A DNA stretch of 7,819 bases from an uncultured Bacteroidota bacterium. Its GTDB lineage: Bacteria > Bacteroidota > Bacteroidia > Chitinophagales > Chitinophagaceae. The notes under the pieces were generated by a model. The model was not told the DNA's origin, ran no database searches, and saw only the letters and a list, made by a program, of their open reading frames with translations. The stretch is from NCBI GenBank assembly GCA_903933995.1, contig CAIZMD010000697.1, positions 1-7,819 on the forward strand. The letters run 5' to 3'. This document shows, in pieces, positions 5,741 to 7,819 of the stretch. The position numbers and the translations under genes were made by a program. How positions within the stretch are numbered: position 1 is the first letter of the stretch; each line of letters begins with the position of its first letter.

Positions 5741-6151
5741 ATGAAACAGATTTTTATTAATCTACCAGTGAGGGATCTCTTGGCATCTGTGAAATTTTAT
5801 ACCCAGTTGGGTTTTGTGCCCAATCCCGTATTCAGTTTTGATGATCAAAAATGCATGGCCTGGTCTGATCAGATATTGCTGATGTTACAGAATTATGAGA
5901 TGTTTCAAACAGGAAATGGAAAACCCATTCCTAATCCAAAAGAACATACCAATAGCAGTTACACCCTTCCTGTTGAATCTGTAGAGCAGATGAACTTAAT
6001 GGTTGAAGCTGCTTTGCAGGCGGGTGGTTTAGAGATACTTCCTAAAATTGAAGAAACTTTCATGCAAGTAAGAACCATCTCAGATTTGGACGGTCATATA
6101 TGGGGTATCATTTACCTAGACATGATCAAGTTTAGTGCTTTAAAAAGCTAA
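5741..6151 (+). CDS. VOC (glyoxalase/bleomycin-resistance) superfamily protein
   Basis: This 136-residue cytoplasmic protein contains both halves of a single VOC module. The N-terminal half starts IFINLPVRDLLASVKFYTQLGF (residues 4-25), the beta-alpha start of the fold. The second half begins near residue 73 (YTLPVESVEQMNLMVEAALQAGG) and ends SDLDGHIWGIIYLDM (114-128). Most relatives have Glu after the Trp (D-G-H-x-W-E), and that Glu is a metal ligand in glyoxalase I-type enzymes. Here it is Gly122, and the N-terminal ligand position holds Asn7. Classical metal-dependent glyoxalase chemistry is therefore doubtful. It has no signal peptide. The start is 21 bp after the preceding hydrolase, and no promoter or terminator is visible between them, so they are likely co-transcribed although one product is periplasmic and the other cytoplasmic. 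Substrate unknown. Confidence 0.85.
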   Translation: MKQIFINLPVRDLLASVKFYTQLGFVPNPVFSFDDQKCMAWSDQILLMLQNYEMFQTGNGKPIPNPKEHTNSSYTLPVESVEQMNLMVEAALQAGGLEILPKIEETFMQVRTISDLDGHIWGIIYLDMIKFSALKS

Positions 6152-6177
6152 TTATTACGCTTATGTTACTAGCTAAA

Positions 6178-6190
6178 GTTTGTAAATTCA
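6178..6190 (+). promoter_or_regulatory. Candidate promoter element before the SnoaL-like gene
   Basis: GTTTGTAAATTCA contains AAAGTTTG-like and TAAATTCA-like near-matches to TAnnTTTG, 15-27 bases before the ATG at 6205. The 9-mer GTTTGTAAA recurs exactly 500 bp later at 6678-6686, ahead of the TspO gene, and both starts are preceded by AATTGT. This supports a shared upstream signal, but the evidence is slight. Confidence 0.25.
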
Positions 6191-6204
6191 TTTAAATCAA
6201 TTGT

Positions 6205-6651
6205 ATGAAACAATCCTTTTTTTTAATAATAAGCCTCCTTATTGTTTTTACCAGTTTTTCAAGAATCAATCATTCTAGTTTTAAGCTAATTCAAACTGTT
6301 ATTGCAGATACCACTAAAAAAGATAGTCCTTTAGACTTAGTAGAAAGACAATTAAAAGCCTATAACGCAAAAAATATTGACGCGTTCTTAGAGCCCTATG
6401 CGGATGATGTAGAGTTATATGAGTTCCCAGATAAATTGCTTTCTAAAGGCAAAGACGCAATGCGTAAAGACTATGAGGGAATGTTCAAAAACATCCCCAG
6501 CTTGCATTGTGATATTGTTGGCCGCATTATTCAACGCAATATTGTCATTGACAAAGAAAGTATTTCTGGCATGGGAAAGAACAAATTTGAAGCCACAGCC
6601 ATCTATCATATAGAAAAGAACAAAATTAAAAAGGTCTATTTTATTCAATAG
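6205..6651 (+). CDS. Exported SnoaL-like (NTF2 superfamily) protein
   Basis: This is a 148-residue protein. An N-terminal hydrophobic segment (residues 4-18, FFLIISLLIVFTSF) acts as a signal peptide or membrane anchor, with no lipobox Cys. From about residue 44 the sequence follows the SnoaL-like/NTF2 cone fold: VERQLKAYNAKNIDAFLEPYADDVELYEFPD (46-76), then GKDAMRKDYEGMF (82-94), and a C-terminal strand set ATAIYHIEKNKIKKVYFIQ (130-148). The start helix with A-Y-N-A-x-N-I-x-A-F-L, the D-D-V-x-x-Y-x-F-P strand and the K-I-x-K-V-Y-F end are typical of small Bacteroidota members annotated as nuclear transport factor 2 family or steroid delta-isomerase-like. Members of this superfamily range from enzymes to ligand-binding proteins, so no reaction can be assigned. 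It shares fold class, but no obvious close sequence, with the N-terminal domain of the beta-lactamase-fold protein at 2247-3740. Confidence 0.85.
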   Translation: MKQSFFLIISLLIVFTSFSRINHSSFKLIQTVIADTTKKDSPLDLVERQLKAYNAKNIDAFLEPYADDVELYEFPDKLLSKGKDAMRKDYEGMFKNIPSLHCDIVGRIIQRNIVIDKESISGMGKNKFEATAIYHIEKNKIKKVYFIQ

Positions 6652-6653
6652 AC
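6634..6653 (+). terminator. Perfect 7-bp hairpin spanning the stop codon of the SnoaL-like gene
   Basis: GTCTATT (6634-6640) is fully complementary to AATAGAC (6647-6653) around a 6-nt loop, and a G-U pair at 6633/6654 can extend it. The TAG stop (6649-6651) lies inside the right arm. A second small inverted repeat, AATTC/GAATT (6656-6660, 6666-6670), follows at once. There is no T tract, so termination is uncertain; these may stabilise the mRNA 3' end. Confidence 0.35.
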
Positions 6654-6727
6654 TCAATTCTATGCGAATTATGAAATGTTTGTAAAGTATTTCCCAAACT
6701 GCATTCCAAAAACAAAACCTAAATTGT

Positions 6728-7222
6728 ATGATAATTCTTGGTATGCAATTAACCAGTGGTAGAAAACTTGTATTCAGCATTTTACTTTGTGAAAGCGTGG
6801 GCATTATTAGTGGATTATTGGCCGGTGTTGCCAATAACCCTTGGTTTGAGGCATTGCAAAAACCATCCTGGAATCCTCCTGGCTATTTATTTGGCCCAGT
6901 TTGGACGGTTTTGTATTTATTGATAGGCATTTCCGCTTGGTTAATTTGGAAATCTCCAGAGCTAATCAACAAGAAAAGAAAGGCCATAGTTTATTTTGCA
7001 GTGCAACTCTTTTTAAATTTTTGGTGGAGTATTGTCTTTTTTAATTTTCACTCCAGTTTCTTGGCACTAATAGACATTATTGCCATGTTGCTCTTTATCT
7101 CTTTAACCATCTTTGAGTTTTCAAAAATCTCCAAATTGGCTGCATGGTTATTACTGCCTTATCTCTTATGGGTATCATTTGCTACGGCCCTGAATTTTAG
7201 TATTTGGTATTTAAACCATTAG
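6728..7222 (+). CDS. tspO: TspO/MBR family tryptophan-rich membrane protein
   Basis: This 164-residue protein has five transmembrane helices near residues 13-34, 56-76, 85-105, 112-131 and 137-160, the TspO/peripheral benzodiazepine receptor fold. Conserved signatures are visible in order: NNPWFEALQKPSWNPPGYLF (37-55), GPVWTVLYLLIGISAWLIW (56-74) ending helix 2, QLFLNFWWSIVFF (93-105) in helix 3, and LLPYLLWVSFATALNFSIWYLN (142-163) in helix 5. The Trp-rich loop and helices fit the porphyrin-binding family. Bacterial TspO proteins bind or degrade tetrapyrroles and influence oxidative-stress or photosynthesis regulation; the role in this organism is unknown. Start choice: ATG 6728 gives a short MIILG lead, and ATG 6743 (residue 6, MQLTSGRK) is equally plausible. 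The gene stands 76 bp after the SnoaL-like gene with no functional link visible. Confidence 0.93.
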   Translation: MIILGMQLTSGRKLVFSILLCESVGIISGLLAGVANNPWFEALQKPSWNPPGYLFGPVWTVLYLLIGISAWLIWKSPELINKKRKAIVYFAVQLFLNFWWSIVFFNFHSSFLALIDIIAMLLFISLTIFEFSKISKLAAWLLLPYLLWVSFATALNFSIWYLNH

Positions 7223-7240
7223 AAATTTTGTAATAGCCTA

Positions 7241-7269
7241 TTGGCATATCCCTTGGTTACGTATATTTA
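7241..7269 (+). promoter_or_regulatory. Candidate Bacteroidota-type promoter before the last gene
   Basis: TTGG at 7241-7244 and TATATTTA at 7262-7269 match the TTG-N17-23-TAnnTTTG pattern, with 18 bp between TTG and TA and only the last base of the -7 element off. The predicted start lies 10-15 bases before the ATG at 7289. An odd palindrome, AATAG-C-CTATT (7232-7242), overlaps the -33 element and could be an operator. Confidence 0.4.
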
Positions 7270-7288
7270 TCACGCAAACCCCTAATGC

Positions 7289-7819
7289 ATGAAATATACA
7301 GACAAGCTGGAAAAATTACTTCCATTTGGATACCTATACTTAGTATTGATTGGTCTTTTTAAAGAGAGCGTTTTTCACTATATGCTTGGGATTAATATTC
7401 TCAAGTATTCCACCATCATGGATATTTTGATTAGTCCTATTGCTACTATGACTTCTCATCCTTTGTTTTTATTTGGGATTATTGGATTTTGTTTTGGCAT
7501 GTATGGATACGCTATGTTATTAAAAAAATACAGACACAAAGCCTGGATTCAAAAGTCCTTGAAACTAAAATCTGATTACACAAATGAGGAGGTAGAGAAT
7601 GTATTTAGAGACCATGCTATTAATTTTATAGCTTTTGGTTTATTATCCTTTTTCTTAGGCGTGGGTGTAGGAAATGGCACCATCATTGCTAAAAAAATTA
7701 AGTCCGGAGATATTCGTTACAATAACAAACTAAATTATAATAGTGGAGAATCAGAAGATGTCTATTTGATCAATACCAATAGCGTTTATTATTTCTATAT
7801 AGCCAAGGGTAGTAAAACA
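7289..7819 (+). CDS. Unidentified membrane protein, 3' end beyond the window
   Basis: An ATG at 7289 opens a frame of 177 codons that is still open at the last base, so the gene is 3'-truncated by the window. Hydrophobic segments lie near residues 11-29 (PFGYLYLVLIGLF), 58-77 (PLFLFGIIGFCFGMYGYAML) and 112-133 (NFIAFGLLSFFLGVGVGNGT). Between the first two is FKESVFHYMLGINILKYSTI (24-43), a GIN-I-x-x-Y pattern I have the impression of seeing in other unnamed Bacteroidota membrane proteins. A basic, probably cytoplasmic loop at 78-105 (LLKKYRHK...) separates helices 2 and 3. From about residue 135 the sequence turns polar (KSGDIRYNNK, then VYLINTNSVYYFYIAKGSK), suggesting a soluble C-terminal beta-rich domain. 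No catalytic motif is visible. The candidate promoter at 7241-7269 supports independent transcription. Function unknown. Confidence 0.75.
   Translation, partial: MKYTDKLEKLLPFGYLYLVLIGLFKESVFHYMLGINILKYSTIMDILISPIATMTSHPLFLFGIIGFCFGMYGYAMLLKKYRHKAWIQKSLKLKSDYTNEEVENVFRDHAINFIAFGLLSFFLGVGVGNGTIIAKKIKSGDIRYNNKLNYNSGESEDVYLINTNSVYYFYIAKGSKT

Noticed and set aside
6419..6613. 64-codon + strand frame inside the SnoaL-like gene
   Set aside because: It lies wholly within a gene with clear family motifs in another frame and shows no independent support.
7285..7362. Frame starting at the ATG 4 bases before the last gene's start
   Set aside because: It stops after 25 codons; the ATG at 7289 opens a long membrane-protein frame instead.

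Overview
The window is AT-rich DNA that looks like a member of the Bacteroidota, most likely the Chitinophagaceae. Support for this: start codons have no Shine-Dalgarno sequence upstream; exported proteins have signal peptides ending in Ala-Gln; promoter candidates resemble the Bacteroidota TTG-N17-23-TAnnTTTG pattern; and protein families such as the FEFYH-type DUF4440 domain are familiar from this phylum. The genus assignment is inference. All supported genes lie on the + strand; reverse-strand open frames are shadows.

Layout. Bases 1-501 hold the 3' part of a multi-pass inner-membrane protein whose start lies outside the window. Directly behind it, 488-640 encodes what reads as the last strands of an outer-membrane beta-barrel protein, with no start codon: a gene remnant. 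A DUF4395 membrane protein (824-1486) follows and ends in a hairpin. Next comes an XRE-type regulator fused to a three-helix membrane domain (1585-2160), then an 86-bp gap containing three 11-bp direct repeats.

The centre holds two large exported serine hydrolases. The first (2247-3740) joins an NTF2-like DUF4440 domain to a class C beta-lactamase-fold domain. The second (3857-5719) is an S15/CocE-type hydrolase with the residue pattern of alpha-amino-acid ester hydrolases. A VOC-family protein (5741-6151) follows 21 bp later and is probably co-transcribed with it. Then come an exported SnoaL-like NTF2 protein (6205-6651), a TspO/MBR protein (6728-7222), and the first 177 codons of an unidentified two- or three-helix membrane protein that runs off the end (7289-7819).

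How they work together. The most coherent reading is a cluster of periplasmic hydrolases: a penicillin-binding-protein-like serine hydrolase beside an ester hydrolase of a family that acts on amino-acid esters and beta-lactams, possibly controlled by the upstream membrane-tethered regulator. The rest looks like ordinary chromosomal single genes. I see no phage, transposon, CRISPR, tRNA or rRNA, and no clear previously undescribed multi-gene system. The best leads are the regulator/repeat/hydrolase arrangement and the beta-barrel remnant.
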